Origin: Melanocharis versteri
Taxonomy: Eukaryota > Chordata > Aves > Passeriformes > Melanocharitidae
DNA: 64,000 bases
Direction of reading: 5' to 3'
NCBI GenBank assembly: GCA_013397845.1
Contig: VZTG01001880.1
Span: 584,359 to 648,358 of the forward strand
The translations under genes and the position numbers were made by a program. Positions 46,701 through 61,700 of this stretch are shown piece by piece. The notes below the pieces were generated by a model. The model did no database searches, had not been told where the DNA came from, and was given only the letters and a program-made list of their open reading frames with translations. Numbering within the stretch: the first letter of the stretch is position 1; the number at the start of each line of letters is the position of its first letter.

Positions 46701-49700
46701 GTAACTTCTCACGATTTTTTAAAAATTTGTAAATAAAAAATTTACACATGGGTCAGTTCACTTTCCTGATGGTTCTTAAGTGATGCCACAGTATTTCTTT
46801 CTGCCGTTAGAAAGCTGTCCTTTAAATAGTTAATGCTCTCTTAATTGCACCAACTGCTTGTGATCACCTGATGAGTGCTTGTCACTGAGTAGAGGTTTCA
46901 AGAAAGAACAGCTATTGCCCTGAGTTCTTTCATTTGTGAAATACACATGGATACTAACACTTGCAAGTCCTTTGCTGCCTTGTCTTTGGGAAGAGTATCA
47001 AGGTTTGGTAAGGACCCAGTGTACACTGCTAGTGAAAAAGTAGACAGGAAGTCTGCAAGACATTTATTTTGAAGATTCCTGTGCATGTTGGGGAAAGAGC
47101 ACTCCACAGATAAGGATGATAGACAGTAAACATTGTGCATAACATAAGTTTAAAAGTGTAAAATTATGGAACTAATAACTTATCAGTCACATCAATATGA
47201 ACACTATTGTGTTTAAAATTTCCTTGAGGTATTTGCTAGGGCCATTCAATGAGTATTGATAACTTTTTAATGTGTAACTTAAGAGGGAATTTGCTTGAGG
47301 TAAGTAGTCTTGAAAATTGGTAGCATTAGTGAAAACATATCCAATCACAAGTGCTGGTTAATGAAGGCTTGCATAGCATAGAGTCTGTCAGCAGTTCTTC
47401 AGTCCCCTGTACAGTCTGGGGAGGGAAAGCTGTTTGATCCACTGCACTTCCCTGATCTGACTGAGCATGAAGCACTCAGGATCTCATCGTTGCATTTGGC
47501 AGCTGTAGGGGAACAGTTTGGTAAGCTCTTGTTTACTGGGCAACAGGCTGCAAAGATTTGTGAAAAAGGAAGAGCTGGGAGGGTGAGGGTGGGACAGAAC
47601 TAAGATGTAGTGCCTAAATGACAATGGGGAAAGGGTTAGCAAAGTAGGAAGCTGAGAAGATGGCAGTGAAGACTGGAAATATAGTGTTTAATGGGAGGGT
47701 AGGAAGACACTGTGGTTGATGTGGAGAAATACTGGGGTAGACTTGGCTGACCTGTCTTCAGCAGGATCCTAGATTTTTGTTGTGATGTAAATGATGACAT
47801 GTAACACTACACTGCTTGATAAGTTTTTTTTTTAGTAGTGGATTTTTCCTGTTCTGTTTTCTATAGCTTTTGTGAGTCAGAAGTCACAAGACCAGCATTT
47901 TTCATCAAATAATCTCAGGTCCCCTCCCCATACCATAATGAGAAGGGAAAAGTCCTAATTCTGAATCTGTGGAGGAACCTGCTTCCCAGTACCTACAGAA
48001 GGCACCTGGCGAGGCCAGGCTTAAGGAAGCTTTTTTGAATGTCCCTCTTTAGTGACAGAGCTCGGGTTTAACTGACATGATCACCATGTTCAAATATTCT
48101 TATGCTGCAAATATGTGTTTAAAATAGACAAGACCTTTTAATTTTACCATCTTCTCTGAAGAATTTGAAAAGGCATCCTAAAGAATAGTTTCACTTCTAA
48201 ATATAACTTAAACGTGCATGAATCTAGTCTGTTCTACTTCAGCTTCCCTGTGTAGAAGTAATTATTAGGAGAATGTGAGAATGCATTTAATAAACTTGAA
48301 ATACTCGTAAGAATTTAGTGGAGTTGTAGCCTGGTGTCCTGGGTTCTGAACTAACTCATGATGCCAGAATGAGATCTTGCAGTTGTGCTAGGAATATGGA
48401 ATACCAGCTAAATGTGCAGCTGCTACCGTATAAGCAAATGCTAGAGAAGTTGTCAAGAACTCATCTGATAATATGAGTCCTTTTTCAGTGTCTCTATATG
48501 TGCCATATTTCCATCTCAAAGAGAGTGTAACAGAACTAGAAAATTAAGGTGTGGAATGGTTTATGTATGTGAAACAGTATTCAGTCTGATAAGGATGATG
48601 GGGATGATTTGGAATGGGGAGGTAAGAGAGTAAGAGCGTGTGAAAAATGAAAATTGGGAGTTGGTTATTCGAGTGCAGGAGCTGAGGGCATCAAAAGAAG
48701 TAACTATGTCAAATAGTAAAATACGGAGCTCCTGGCTGCAGGGCATTGTGGATGCTATATGTTTGTGGAATTGCAACAATGTTGGACAAAGTGATAGAGG
48801 AAAACCTGTCAAAGGTCATTATGATAATCAAAATCCCTTTTGGGTCAGAAGGTCCCTAAGCACAAATTGGCTGAGGCTGAGAGTGTTACAGGAAAGAACC
48901 ATTGTGTAGATTACCTTTCTTAAATTCTTCACTAACCACTTGGTTTAGACCACTGTCTTAGACAAAATATGGAGTTATGAGCATTTTCCTCTGACCCACT
49001 ATGCCTGCTTCTCTGTTCAGTACTGGTTTTTTAAAGTAATGTCCAAGAGAGAAAGATAGGTAGTAATTCAGCAGTCTAAAATAGCTTTTGAACTACTGCT
49101 GTAGTAATGGAAGACTGCTGTTAAATTTTATTAGAAACTTTTTTTTTTGCAGACTAAACGAGCCCAGTTATCTTAGGCTTTCTCTGCATGTTGTATGCTC
49201 CAGCCCTCTAACTTAGTACCCCCTTCATGGGACTGTCACATATGTGCTGATATCTCAGATGGAGGAGCAAAGATGGAAGTGATATTCTGGATGTGGGCTT
49301 ATTGCTGATTAGAGGAGACTGATCTTTTCCTGTGGTCCCCTCTATGGTAACTGTTTGCTGCTGGGAGGATGCATTGCTGCCTCTTGTTCAGCCTGTCCAT
49401 CAGGATCCCCAAGTTCTTTCTTTTGGGTTGCCACCAAGGCAATTGGTCCCCAGCTTCTCTTGATGTATGGGGTTATATTCCATTCAGGGTGTAAGACCTT
49501 GCATTTGTCTTCATTGAACATCAGTAGATTTGTGTCAAGCCATTCCTCTGTCTTTTTGACATCCTTGTAAAAGGCAGGCCTGCCATTTAATGCATCAGTT
49601 GCCCTCAGTCATCTCCCATTGGTGTCATCCACAGCCTAAATAAAGGTGCAGCCTGTCCCACCATCCAAGCCATTGATGAAGGTAGTGAGCCGTATATCGA

Positions 49701-52700
49701 GCTTTGTTGGCTGCCACTCATAACTGGCTGCCAGCTAGGTGTTGTATCCTTAAGGACTAACTTTGCACATGACGATGTAGCCAATTTTTCACTTGCCTTA
49801 TAACCCACCCATGTGCTTTTGAGAGCTTGCTGCTTCTCCCAGCATGATGTCTTGGAATCTCCTTACAATACTGGGGCATGGAAGGGGGAGAAGCTAAACC
49901 ATTTCCTGCCAGAAAGTCTTGGGAGTTCAAAAAGTGCCATATGTGGAGATGTTTTCTCCTGTTGCAGAGACTGCAGGGTGGGTGAACTCAGATGCCACTT
50001 TAGGGACCAAAAGAGGAACTGGTAGTAAAATTTCATCTGGCAAGGTTTCTTTGTTGTGAAATGCTGTGATGGGACTAGCACTTGAAGAACGGGAACTTCC
50101 TGTTACTGAGCTGTGAAGTGTTCCTTGCCTGTGTCTGGTTCTGGGTGGGAGCTGTGTAATCTGTCTGTCTGCACTGTTTGGAAGAAAACTTTCCTGAAAT
50201 TTTTTCATCATTTTTCACTTCAAGAAAAATTTTGAAGAAGAATGTGCCCTCTGTGAGGTGTGTGCAGAAGAATTGCGGGGACTTATATTTTCACAGTTTA
50301 CCAAAGCTTGCAGGAAGGATTCTAGAATACCTTGTGAAATCTTTCCTAATTTGTTCTCGGGATAATGGCCTAAAGCTGTATGAGCTCTTGTGTTCTGTAC
50401 ATACAAGGTGCCAGGGATGTCAGATGCATGGAGATCTGAAACTACACAAAGAGCATGGGTGCAAAGAGCTTAGCAGCATCTTCCTGCTGATTCACTCTCA
50501 TTTTGAGTCTGTAGAGTGGGAGAGGACTATGCCTGCGAAGCAAGTGAGATATGAACTGTCTTGCTCTCAGTGGGGTTTTGTTTATGTTCTGAAACCTTTT
50601 AAGGGTTGGTGTTAGCTTCTCTTGGTGTTTGCTTGAGCAGACACATCTAGTTAATATTCATATGGCAGTCTCCAATGCTTTGGCCCAGATAACACATCTT
50701 CCTATTAATAAGGACTATTAAAACCAGCTATCATATAATGAAACTGATACTGAAGCAGCTCTGTCCTGCTTGTTGCTAAAGGAAAAGATAAACTTTAGAT
50801 CACATCTTGTTTTTTATTAACTAAATCCAGTTTTGGCAAAAAAGTTTAAAGGCGCTTTGTGATGTGAAGCTGAGTATTAGTCTCCTTCAGCATTCTTGCT
50901 GTTTTGAGAACATTTTTAATTTTCTTTCCTCCTTCAGCTGCAGTGTGTTTTTGCTTTATTCAATCATTTTGGACAGCCCTTCCAGCTGATGTGGCAGATG
51001 AAGGTGCGTGTATATAGGGAAATCTAAAAGAGAAAATGTTGCTTTTGTATACCTGGTTTAAGCCGTTTACGTAATTTGTCTAGAATAGGAACTTGAACTT
51101 CTGTTCATCTAATAGTTTTCTTTCTATCCTTTCCTCAAGTTTGAGACTGTTTTTGTTTTGGGGAAAGGAGGGGCTCATGGAGTGCCTTTGTGATGGCAGC
51201 AGACTGCTTTGGTGAGATGATGTTTAGTGCAAATAAGGGGCTGGGCCTGGACCTGGAAAATAAGACTACACTGCTGAAGTATCCACTGGAGATGTACATG
51301 AGGAAGAGAAGAGGAGGAGCAAGGGAGAATCTGTAACTGATACATTCAGTAATTATGAGCAGTCATGGCCTGATTTGGCCGTGCATTAGACATCTTCTCA
51401 TTATGGTGTTCCCAACTGTTCATAACCACCATGTCTTTGTCTCATTTGGGAGCCACTGATGTGAAATAATTTGGATACAACTTTATTTTTAGACCAGACT
51501 TGCAGTGATTTGCTCTTTATCCTCTTTTGTGTGAACCCTTTGCAACTCGTCCATAGTTGTGATTTTCTGTAGTATTAGTTCAAAATAGATTCCTGCAAAT
51601 ATAGCAAGTTAAGATAGCAAGTTGAACTTTAAGACAGGGCTTTCTTTTTTTTATTATTTGTATTGCAGAACTTCCTCAAACTGCAAGTGTTCTGATATGC
51701 TTGCTTTGGCAGATGTGTTGCTTAGCTAGCATATAATTAGGTGTTATACTTGCTAACTTTCAGTTGGTTTTATGATTACATGAAGTGGTAGCAATAGGAA
51801 AGGCACCTGCCTTGTAACAGATGAGGACAACTGATACGTAAGGTTTTTTTAATCCCAGGTACATGTGGAAAATGTGTGAGAAGTAGCTGAGTGAGGTTCT
51901 AGCAGGAAGTGGTTTTGTTTCAAATGAAAAGGATAGTTTTGCTGTCCACTAAGCTGACCTTTTCTTGAATTTTTGGATTCTCTTTAGCTTGATGCTCGTA
52001 TCTTATGGTACAAAATTAATGGAATAGATAGGGCTTGTGATCTCCTGAAACTTCATTCATTTATTTTTCCCATGCTTGCAGTATTTTGAAATGAGTACTG
52101 AGATATTGTTTGGATATTTTAGTTTAAATTGAAAATGCAGAAACTGGTATTTGTGCACATACATTATGTGTTCTACTGGGCTGATGAGATTTCTGTTTCT
52201 CCAAAAACGTTACTTTAATTCTTAATTTAAAGACCTAGTGGCATTCATAGATCAAAGTTATGAATGTTCCCTTAGATATTTGATTGGGCTTGGGTCTTAG
52301 TGTTATGGAATTAGTACTATGATGCATGTATTTACCACTCTCACTTTATAGCTGCAGGTGTTAGTTTACTGTAATTTAGAAACTATTGGAGAGGGTTTTT
52401 TGCTCTGTCTTGGGAGCTTCTTGTCAAGAGAATTACTGACTTTGTTGTGTTTTAGTGCCATTCCTGGCTAGCAGTTTTCTGGGTGAATGAACTTTTTTCA
52501 ATATCACAAAGGTTAAAGGTGTTACTGCCAGCATTAATCTATATCTTTTCTTTATGGTGGCCAAGCATATTCAGGTGACAGCCACTTCTCTTAAGCTCTA
52601 TAGCTTTGAGGCTCAATCTGTCTTTAGCAGAGAGATGGAGACAAACTTTTTCATTGTTCTGCTTCTTGAAATGTAAGGTTAATTCTCTAATTGGTTTGGT

Positions 52701-55700
52701 TCATCTTAATGCCCGCAGGCAAGGGGGCACGACAGATGCTGCTTAGACTGTTACGAATTCTCCAAACAAGTTTGTTTTCTGTAATACTCTCATAGGTCAG
52801 ATTTCAGTCACAGGAAATTACTGGTCTCTGTTCTGTACTGTTTGAAACAAAGAAGGTGGAGGTGAAATGTTCCTTTTCTCAGGTTCTTATTTTCCGCAAT
52901 CTAATGCTTGTTTGGTTTATTTTAAGTTTTTAGGTTGCTAGTTCTAATGTTGTTATAGTTGACACGCCATAGCGTAACATGCTATTGGATTTGCACTTCT
53001 AGCCTGCTAGCAGCCTGCTAGGTTTCCTCATAGGAACTGACAAAAGGTTTAATGACTTCTTTGTGAGTTGTTTTGTTTTTAATCCTAGGCAGGTAGGCTG
53101 GAGATATCGGGAGAAGCTATGATTCACTTGTGCCAAGAGTGAAAAGCAAAATCATTAGAAACTTTGAATGACTGTTTCTTTTCCTACCACCTGAAATGAG
53201 TTGCAGCTGAAGCAATTGGGGCTAAAATGAGAGTATGATGATCAGTTTGATGATCTGCCTTAAGTAATTTAGTGATTTTATGTGAAACTTCTGAGCTGTG
53301 GTTTGTGAAGTTGCAGATCACTATTTATTGCTAGTGAACTTAGGCTGGACAGGCAGGATGTAATGTTAGAGTGTCACCGGTATGTTTTTCGAAGGATATT
53401 GGCAGAGTCCTTTGGCACATTGTAAAACATAGATCCTGAGTTAGAAAGGGCACTTCTGACAATGCTTTGAGGATGATTTAACTTTTCTGGGCATTTCTTC
53501 TATACTGGTTACTACTTCTGTAGTGATGACTTCTAAATTATTTGGTTTCCTGGTTCTCAATCTATTATTATAATCATATGGTCACCCATATGTAGACTAT
53601 GTTACAGTGTGTGACTAGTATTAGAATCATCTTGAAATGCGTTTTGTGAACTTTTAAAATTAAACTCCTGTTTGCAAAAAAGCTTCTCAGCTGCTCAGAG
53701 GCTATTCAGTGTAAACTAGTCAGTTACAGAATGTGTTTCCCTGGGTTTTGGAACAATATTAAATATTGACTGAATCATTTCCTTGAAGCTCCATCAACTT
53801 AGGCTAAGAGAGCTTGTTTTGTTTTATGTGCTTCAAATAAAATAAAAACAGCAACCGTAGATAACTTTCTAGAGATAATTTGGCCAATCTTTCTGTCAAT
53901 ACAACCAATCAGAATATTAGTGAGCACAGGGAAAATCACAGCTGGTAGGCAATATATTTCTTGTTGTGTAGTTATAACTTCTTATTTTGTTTTGCAGTGG
54001 AGCAGAAATACTATGTTATCTGCCTTGTTAGTAATCTTGTTTGGCTTCTAAAGATTTGGACAATTTACTCAGAGGATATTAGCTGTTTGCTGCTTTAGAC
54101 ATGAGATTTCATTAACTTCACTACAGAAATTATAAAATAAGAATGGTCTAGCCTGGAAAGCCACAATGACTGGGGCTCCTACAGACTGCTGAACTCCTAG
54201 GCACAGGGCATGAGCATACTCCTGTACTTGACAGGAAATAAGGAAAGTGCAAAAGAAAGTGTTCATGGTGTTGGCACTGCCAGAAAGGGTGAGCTGCTTT
54301 TCCCCTTTTCTCTGGGAGGGAGGAGGAGAGGAGTGATGGGTTAAAGAAAGTGTCCTGTAGTGATCCATCCCTTGGATCACTCTGGATAGTCTGCAAACAC
54401 CATCAGAATCTACTGAGGTTTCTAGTCTAGCGCATCAGAAACCGTTCAGTTTATTTGCATAATAGTTTCCAGTATCTTGTTGAAACTGATAAAGATGTTA
54501 AAACTTGTACTTAAGTTTTTGTCAAAACCGTTACTTTCCTGTAGAATAATTTACTTCCTTGCCTGCAGCTGTGTTGGCTGTAGAAAGTCTTGTGTGAGGA
54601 ATTCCAGTGTATTGGCAAAAACACAGTTTGAAATTAGTTGATTTACCATTCAGAGAACCCTTTATTGGTGAGCAAGGACCAAAGACTTCACAGCTGTCAA
54701 GTGATTCCTGACTCTTGAAGTGTTTCTGACTGCTATATCAATGATTACAATTGCAGTGTACTTAGTTCAGGCAAAGGCATATGTCCTGTGTTTTGAGATT
54801 ATAAGAGTCATTGTTTCCAAAATCTTGGTGAGAAGGGCAGCTGGCAACTGTTCTTGACCTGCATTTTCAAAGAGAGGATACCACGAATGTGATGTGGTCA
54901 GATTCATGTGCCCTATATTTCCAGAAGTTTTAATTTCCATTTACTCTATCAAAGTGTGAAGATGACAGAATTATGTAGCTGTCCTTACCTGGATGCTTTA
55001 CTGTATGCTAGCTACCAAAATGGGGATTTTTAAGTTATTTATAATAAATACAGTATCCAGTGTCTGAGGAAAGAGGAGAACGTGGACAGGACACAATTAA
55101 TGCAAAATTTAACGAAACTCCTGTTCCTGTGTGGCAGGAAGACATCTGTGTTGACAATCCAGCATTTTCAGCTGCAGTTGGAGAATGTGTCCATATATTT
55201 ATAACATACACACAATCTGCTTCTGGAGTGGTGGCTTACACTGTCTGTGATTGAAAGCAGTTTGCCTTCTATGCAGGTAGCATTTACATGGATTACATTT
55301 AGTTCTGCAGTCCATCCAGCTTTAGACACTTAGTAGTGTCGAGTAACATTAAGCATTTTAGGTGTTAATATCCATTGCCACAGCCTTTCCTTATTTGTCT
55401 GCTGTCAGTCTTCCTCTACCTTCCCCAAACTTCTCAAACCTGTTACTGACAACACATGTGCAGCACTGAGCAGAAAGAAGCTGTTGTAGTGTCTCAAGGA
55501 ACACATGCCACATTGGTACATGTTACATGCTGTACTTAGTTTTGAGAAGTTTAAGTATTGTTTTGCTTGATGAAATGGTGTTAATAAGCCTTAATGGTAA
55601 TTTAGCAATTTTGTCTTAGTGTTCATGCTGATTTGTACAATTTAGTTCTTATTATTGACTGTCACCTTGTATCAAGTACACCAGGCATCTGCATTAAGCT

Positions 55701-58700
55701 TGAAAACACAAGTTTATGCCTCCTGGTAGGAGGACTTCAATTAAAGGCTTCCACTATAGGAATAAAATGGTTGTAGTTACTGATGGGATGTACAGATTTT
55801 GGCAGTTGGTTTTTTAATGTAGGGAATATAAAAGCTTGGTGAAAACTGTGGTAGCTAAAATGCTAGGTTTTGATCATCTCAAGAAGTAAAGATTTTGCCA
55901 AAGTGTAACATTACTTTCCAAAACAGAAATTAGAAGTCTTTTCTATGAAAGCATTTTTCTAATTAGATCTTGCATTTTATCTTTCCTTTATAGCTAAACC
56001 AGGTGGACGGGTGAAATGTCAGTATATTTCTGCTGTGGATAAAGTGATCTTTGTGGACGATTATGCAGTAGGATGTAGGAAAGATCTCAATGGCATCTTA
56101 CTGTTAGACACAGCTCTGCAAACGCCTGTTTCAAAACAAGATGACGTGGTTCAGCTTGAATTGCCAGTTACAGAGGTAAGATGTGGAGGGGGGGGAACAA
56201 AAAGAGGTATGTAAATAACTGTGTCAGAAATACTGAAACCACACATTTGACTCCGAGTTTCTGGGGTGGTATTAACAGCATGTAATGGAAAAGTTTCTCA
56301 GTTATTAGCTGTCATAGGGCCGTAGCTTTTCACAGTTACCTGTTTCTCAAACAAATAAGAGCATGTTTCAAGACTACTTTATTTCAGCTGAAAGAACTTT
56401 TTAGTGACCAGAGATAAGGACTCATTTCCCCACCTTTGTCAGTGCCTATGTATGGAATCTATATGCACTTCTAGAAGTCAGTCTGGGCTGTTAGGCATCC
56501 CTGATTGTTTGTTTGTTTGTTTTTGTTGTTGTTATAGTCTTTCAGGGAAAGAAAGACAAGATCAGGTAATACGGTGTTTCTTCATGTGAAGAGTTAGTGC
56601 TGGAATTGAAGTTTTCTAACAAGGCCAGCTGGCCTAACAAAAGACTTTTTTTCTGTGCAAACCTGGCTTCCCTTTCATGTTTGGATCAGCTGTAACACAG
56701 TTCTCTGTGGTTTGAGCATTTAGTGTCACTTTAAGAAAAGCTAATGTAGACATTCCTGCTTAGAGTGTAATGCTTAGGATTTTGTTGCATTTGTTTACCC
56801 TCAGCATTGATGTAAGTGATTTATGTGCTTCTGAAGTATTGAATAACAGGTACTTGCTATGAATCAAGAACGTGTGTTATATGGGAGGTTTTTAACTATG
56901 CGACTTGAGTGGGAGTAACAGCAATAAAATGTTTCATAGAGGGCTCTGAAGAGAGCTTTCCAGGTTCCTCACACTTGCTGCCCACTGGCATCACTTTTAC
57001 ACCCTTTGTGGGTTACTAAAGAATCTTGGTATGTGTGGCTGAGTGTGAAGAAAGTGACAGAGGTCAGGATTTCCTCTCATAAGGTCTGCTGTGACGGGTT
57101 TGCAGTCTCACATGGTTCAATACAACCTATAAGTTTGTGTCAGTTTTTTGGCAGAAAGATTCTTCGGTTCTAAAGAGTTTACAGACCCGTATTTACAGCA
57201 CTTCTCTGTAAAGATCATTCCTATAGAAAAAGAAATTTGGAAATTTTAGGTCAGTAGCAATAGCTTTGGGACTTTAATCATGAAATTAGTGAGGTAGGAG
57301 GCAAGACATTATCAGTCTCAAGTTCTTTTAATTTTAAAAGAAGTTCCCAGACCTTGGAAAAATTTAGTAAATATTAAGCAAATATCATACAAACACATCT
57401 ATCCACCTCTTGCATCATAGAAAGGTCAAGAACTTTCATCCAAGGAAGGGTATTTAGGGTTTTTTTGTCTCTAGAAGTTTTCTGCAAATTTTTCAACTTA
57501 ATTTTTGCACCTAATTTCTATACTGTTTTGAATTCCCTGTAGAACACTAAAATTTAGGAACTTCCACAGTCTGTTGTTCTTCTGATACAACCTTAGCTAG
57601 GGGGCTGGTTTGCCTTATTTCAGTCTATCTTCCCCTGAACTTCCCAAGGACATAACCAAGGGGCCATTTGGTCTGTTCTGTTTCGAGCAGTTTGTGGTTG
57701 TTTAAAGGACTGTCTGACCATTGTCCTTAGGAAATATTTCCCTGTATTTGTAACTTGAAAGAATTCCTATAATGTTTTTCAGATGCTAACCCACCTAACA
57801 GCAGATTTAGAATACTCTGTGCCTTGCACATTAAGCATACCTTTAAATCTTACCTGTCAACATGAAGTTAGCAGCCTGAGGGATAAGCTGGAAACAGATG
57901 AGACTTGGAAGAAAAAGTCTATAAATGGATGCTTATAGCATTCTTTTCTAGCTGCATTATTTCTGAGTTTTGAGAACTAATTTCTAAACTAGCCTGGGAT
58001 TGTTTTTGTCCCATTTTTCAACTTCACTGTATTAACATTGTAAGTAACTTATCTCTAATTTTATTGCAGTGTTGTTGTTCTCACTTTTATCTACCTTTTT
58101 GAAGATACAAAGCTACTCAGAAAATGGCAAGACTTCTGTTCTTGCTCTCACTTTTTGTCCTTAAAGCTGAATGGATCCTTTTGAAGAGAAAGCGTTGGGC
58201 GATAGATGTCTCCTCATTCCTTGCTTTAATAGATCTTCAGTTTTAACTTATATGACTGACTTGTTTAACATTTGGTAATATTGCCCTCGAGGGAATTTGT
58301 AGTAATTACTGTTACCATTGCTGAAGTTTGTCTATCGGTTGGCCTGTGAAGTAAAATTTGGAACATCATACTCAGCTCTGGATCTTTTATAGGGATTATG
58401 CTGATATAATATGTGATAGAGTACGATCTGGCAAAGGACATTCCCTGGAGTGATGAAACAGGCATAATTCCTGTCATAGTTATTCAGCATGGATGCTAAC
58501 TTTGCTTGCACATCTGCATTTTAGGCTCAGCAGCTGTTATCTGCTTGCATAGAAAAAGTAGATGTTTCTAGCACAGAGGGATATGATTTGTTCATCACTC
58601 AACTGAAGGATGGCTTAAAAAATACCTCACATGAAACAGCAGCAAATCATAAAGTTGCAAAGGTAAGAATTTGTCTCTGTACAGTCTAACATAGATTCCT

Positions 58701-61700
58701 AAGTCTAATTTGTGTGTCTACCATTGAAATATACAAAATCTGTAACTCAGTGTGGTGGATTTTGTTTGAAGACTGTGGAATGTATTATCTGTTCCTTAGT
58801 TTTATATGTGAAGCTTCACTTAGTAAGAGAATAAACAAGGTTAGTTGCTTGCTGATAAAGTCAACTAATAAACCCAACTGAGCTTAAAATTTGACGTTAC
58901 TGACTCTTCTTGTGTTGTGTACAGGAATGTTACATACAAGTTACGTGTTGCTTTTGTGTGTCTGTTGTTGTATTTCTTGATATCACGTGTTTGTTTTTGG
59001 TTTTGACACTTTTGTGATCTTTTTGTTGTTTAGATGTTAAAATTTTAAAACATAGATGCTTTTTCTCTTATTTAGTGGGCAACGGTTACGTTCCACCTTC
59101 CTCATCATGTTTTGAAGTCTGTCGCCAGTGCCATTGTAAATGAACTCAAGAAGATAAATCAAAATATTGCTGCCTTACCTGTAGCATCCTCTGTGATGGA
59201 TAGGTTATCTTACCTCTTACCCAGCGCACGGCCAGAGCTTGGTGTGGGACCTGGGCGATCTGTGGACAGGTATATTAAGACAAAATAAGTGATGAATTTG
59301 ACCCCTTAGTTGTATCAGAATAAGCTCTTAGATGACTTAGATGACTAGCCAAAGAATTAGTCCTGGTCTGTGCTTTGTTGCTCTTACACATACAGCTAAT
59401 TAACTGTTTAATGCACGCTGTGCAATACGTATTACTGAACTTAGCAAAGCCTTTATGGATGCCGCAAGACTGTCTGGTTTTCAACTTTAATGCCAGGCAA
59501 ATTGAATTCACTTTGCTCTTAATCCCAAGGTACACTTTTAGAAAGGTAACAATTGCAGCCTTAAATACGTACTACATTGTATCCTGAAGTCAATTCCTTT
59601 TCCTTCATATGAGAAAGAGTCATGCCTATGTTTCACGGTTTAGAAGTTTAGGAAGTTACCTTTGCAGAGCTTATATATGCTACTTTGAATTTGATTTCAT
59701 CTTTTAACTTCCCCTCCCCAAGCCTTCAGATCTACCTGTACCTCACCATATTGTATTTTGATTAGAGCTCTCCCAAGATCTGTCTCTTGAGCTGGTATAA
59801 TGTCAAGTTAAGATAGCTCTTATGTGGGTGTTGCTAGAATAGATTACTTCCTTGGCAGGAAATGTTTAATATTTTCATTCTCTTATAAGACAGCAAAAAT
59901 CTCCTGAAACTGAGAAGCAGAAACAGGAAATAAGGCACCTTTCCATCTAGCAGCCCTAGTTCTTGGGAGAACAAAACTGCCAAGGGAAGAGAAAAACTGA
60001 TACTCTTTTCTCGTGTACTGTTGCAGATGAGGGACATGCACTGAGTGAACGTGGAAAAGAGAGGAGCTTCTTTGCTCTGTAACTGTTGAGTTGCAGAGGG
60101 GTTCATACTTTGGGACGTAGTAGTTTAAAATTTATAAATATTACAGTATTCAGTGAGTGATGACTGTGGGGGAGGTTGTGCTATGTATTTAATTAGGTCT
60201 AAAATACCGCTTTAGAGTATTTTTAAGCGTGCATATTCATATCTGTTTAACTAAGAACCCCAAATTTTTGCAGTAGTTGTCATGTTAAAAAAAATCCAAC
60301 TCTCTCACAGTTCTGTTGCACTAGATTCTCTACCTGCCTTAGACGCAGAATAGCTTTGGGTGTCTGATGCTCTTCTGCAGGTAGATCAAATAGGCTACCT
60401 GGAAGCTTATTTTATTAATCCTGCTTTTAAGGCCCATAGGTGGTTGTATGGCTTTTTCTTTTTTACTGGGGATGTACTTTAAGCACCCAAGTGAGGGAAG
60501 TTTGTAACTTTCCTGTAATAGTTAATTATAATTTTACATGTAAGTTATCAGTAACTATCTGTGCTATTTCTAATGGTTACTAAAGCATTGAACATATCTC
60601 ATAAATAGTTTAGGTTTTTAATTTTAAGTGGCAATTTTGTGCAATGTAGAGTTTTTTGCCTTTCTAGGTCTTTGATGTATAGTGAAGCTAACAGACGGGA
60701 GACATTCACTTCATGGCCTCATGTGGGTTATCGGTGGGCACAGCCAGATCCTATGGCTCAAGCTGGATTCTATCACCAGGTAAAAGATTTAGTTCTTCTT
60801 AGTATTTGTTCCCTGGGTGGGAGGGCAGGGGAAAAAAAAAGGTGGTGATGTTTTTGAGTAGGGTTTTTTTCTTTTTTTTAATGGATTCCTTTAATTATGC
60901 ATAAGCTATAAAAACTTTGTCATTCAGCTCTTTTTTTTTTAAGTTTCAAGGGGTTTTGGTGCCTTGAGTTTGCTTCTTCTCTTTTTTTTGTACAGATCAC
61001 AGAAAATACTGTTCTGAACTTCAGCATATAAAACTTCGAAATATCGGATTGATCTGAGTTAACAATGATAGAGCTAAAGTTGGTTGTTGTGTAGAATCTG
61101 TCTTCCTCCTTGTTAGATTGTTGAGTAAATAATCCTTCTTATATTACAAGTAAAGCAAAAAAAGCAAGCTTGGCACTGGAGTTCTCTAACCATACTTTCC
61201 TAGTAGAACTTACACAGTACTGTGCCAAACAAAGGTCCTAGATCCCATTAAATTGTTAGGCTTAGTGAACAAATACAACCTCAACATTTTATTCCACTGC
61301 TTTTGCTTATTTCCATTTTTCATTCCTTGAAATTATTCCTGCTGTAAAAAAATATTTACAATATGGATTTAGATAATGATGGCTGGGCAGTGCCTGTCAT
61401 TTGACAGCAATATTGTCTGTCTCATTCTGTCAGCCGCAAAGTGTGATAGGTGGATGAAGTTTTTGGATGATTTCTTAAACTTGTACAGGAGGAGAAATGC
61501 AGGGGATTCATATGTTGGAATTGCATTTGCATACTCCAAGCATGTCTTGAAATGAGGTCATGAAAATGCTAAATTTTAAGAGAATGGAAATTTTGATTGT
61601 TTTTCCTCAGTTACTTCAGCTAGTAACAACTGTTCTTTGCAGAGGAGTGATAGAGAGTACTTTATGTCCTAAGAGATTGGTAGGAATATTTTTTAACCCG

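Larger units (their letters stand above)
40640..55993 (+). other. BIRC6 intron 1 (15.4 kb)
   Basis: By far the longest intron in the window. It holds a CR1 3' end just after exon 1 (about 40788-40962), an (AAT)n run at 44978-44995, and an old antisense CR1 piece at about 49140-49870. The remainder is AT-rich and unremarkable. Open frames of 60-145 codons occur (longest 50178-50615, plus strand), but none resembles a protein I know. Confidence 0.8.

Noticed and set aside
50178..50615. 145-codon open frame in BIRC6 intron 1, plus strand
   Set aside because: It starts at a non-ATG codon, resembles no known domain, has no splice or promoter context and lies deep in an intron. Frames of this size occur by chance in 15 kb.
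55060..55254. Open frame of 64 codons shortly before BIRC6 exon 2, considered as an alternative exon
   Set aside because: The peptide does not match BIRC6 and there is no convincing acceptor/donor pair with the right phase.
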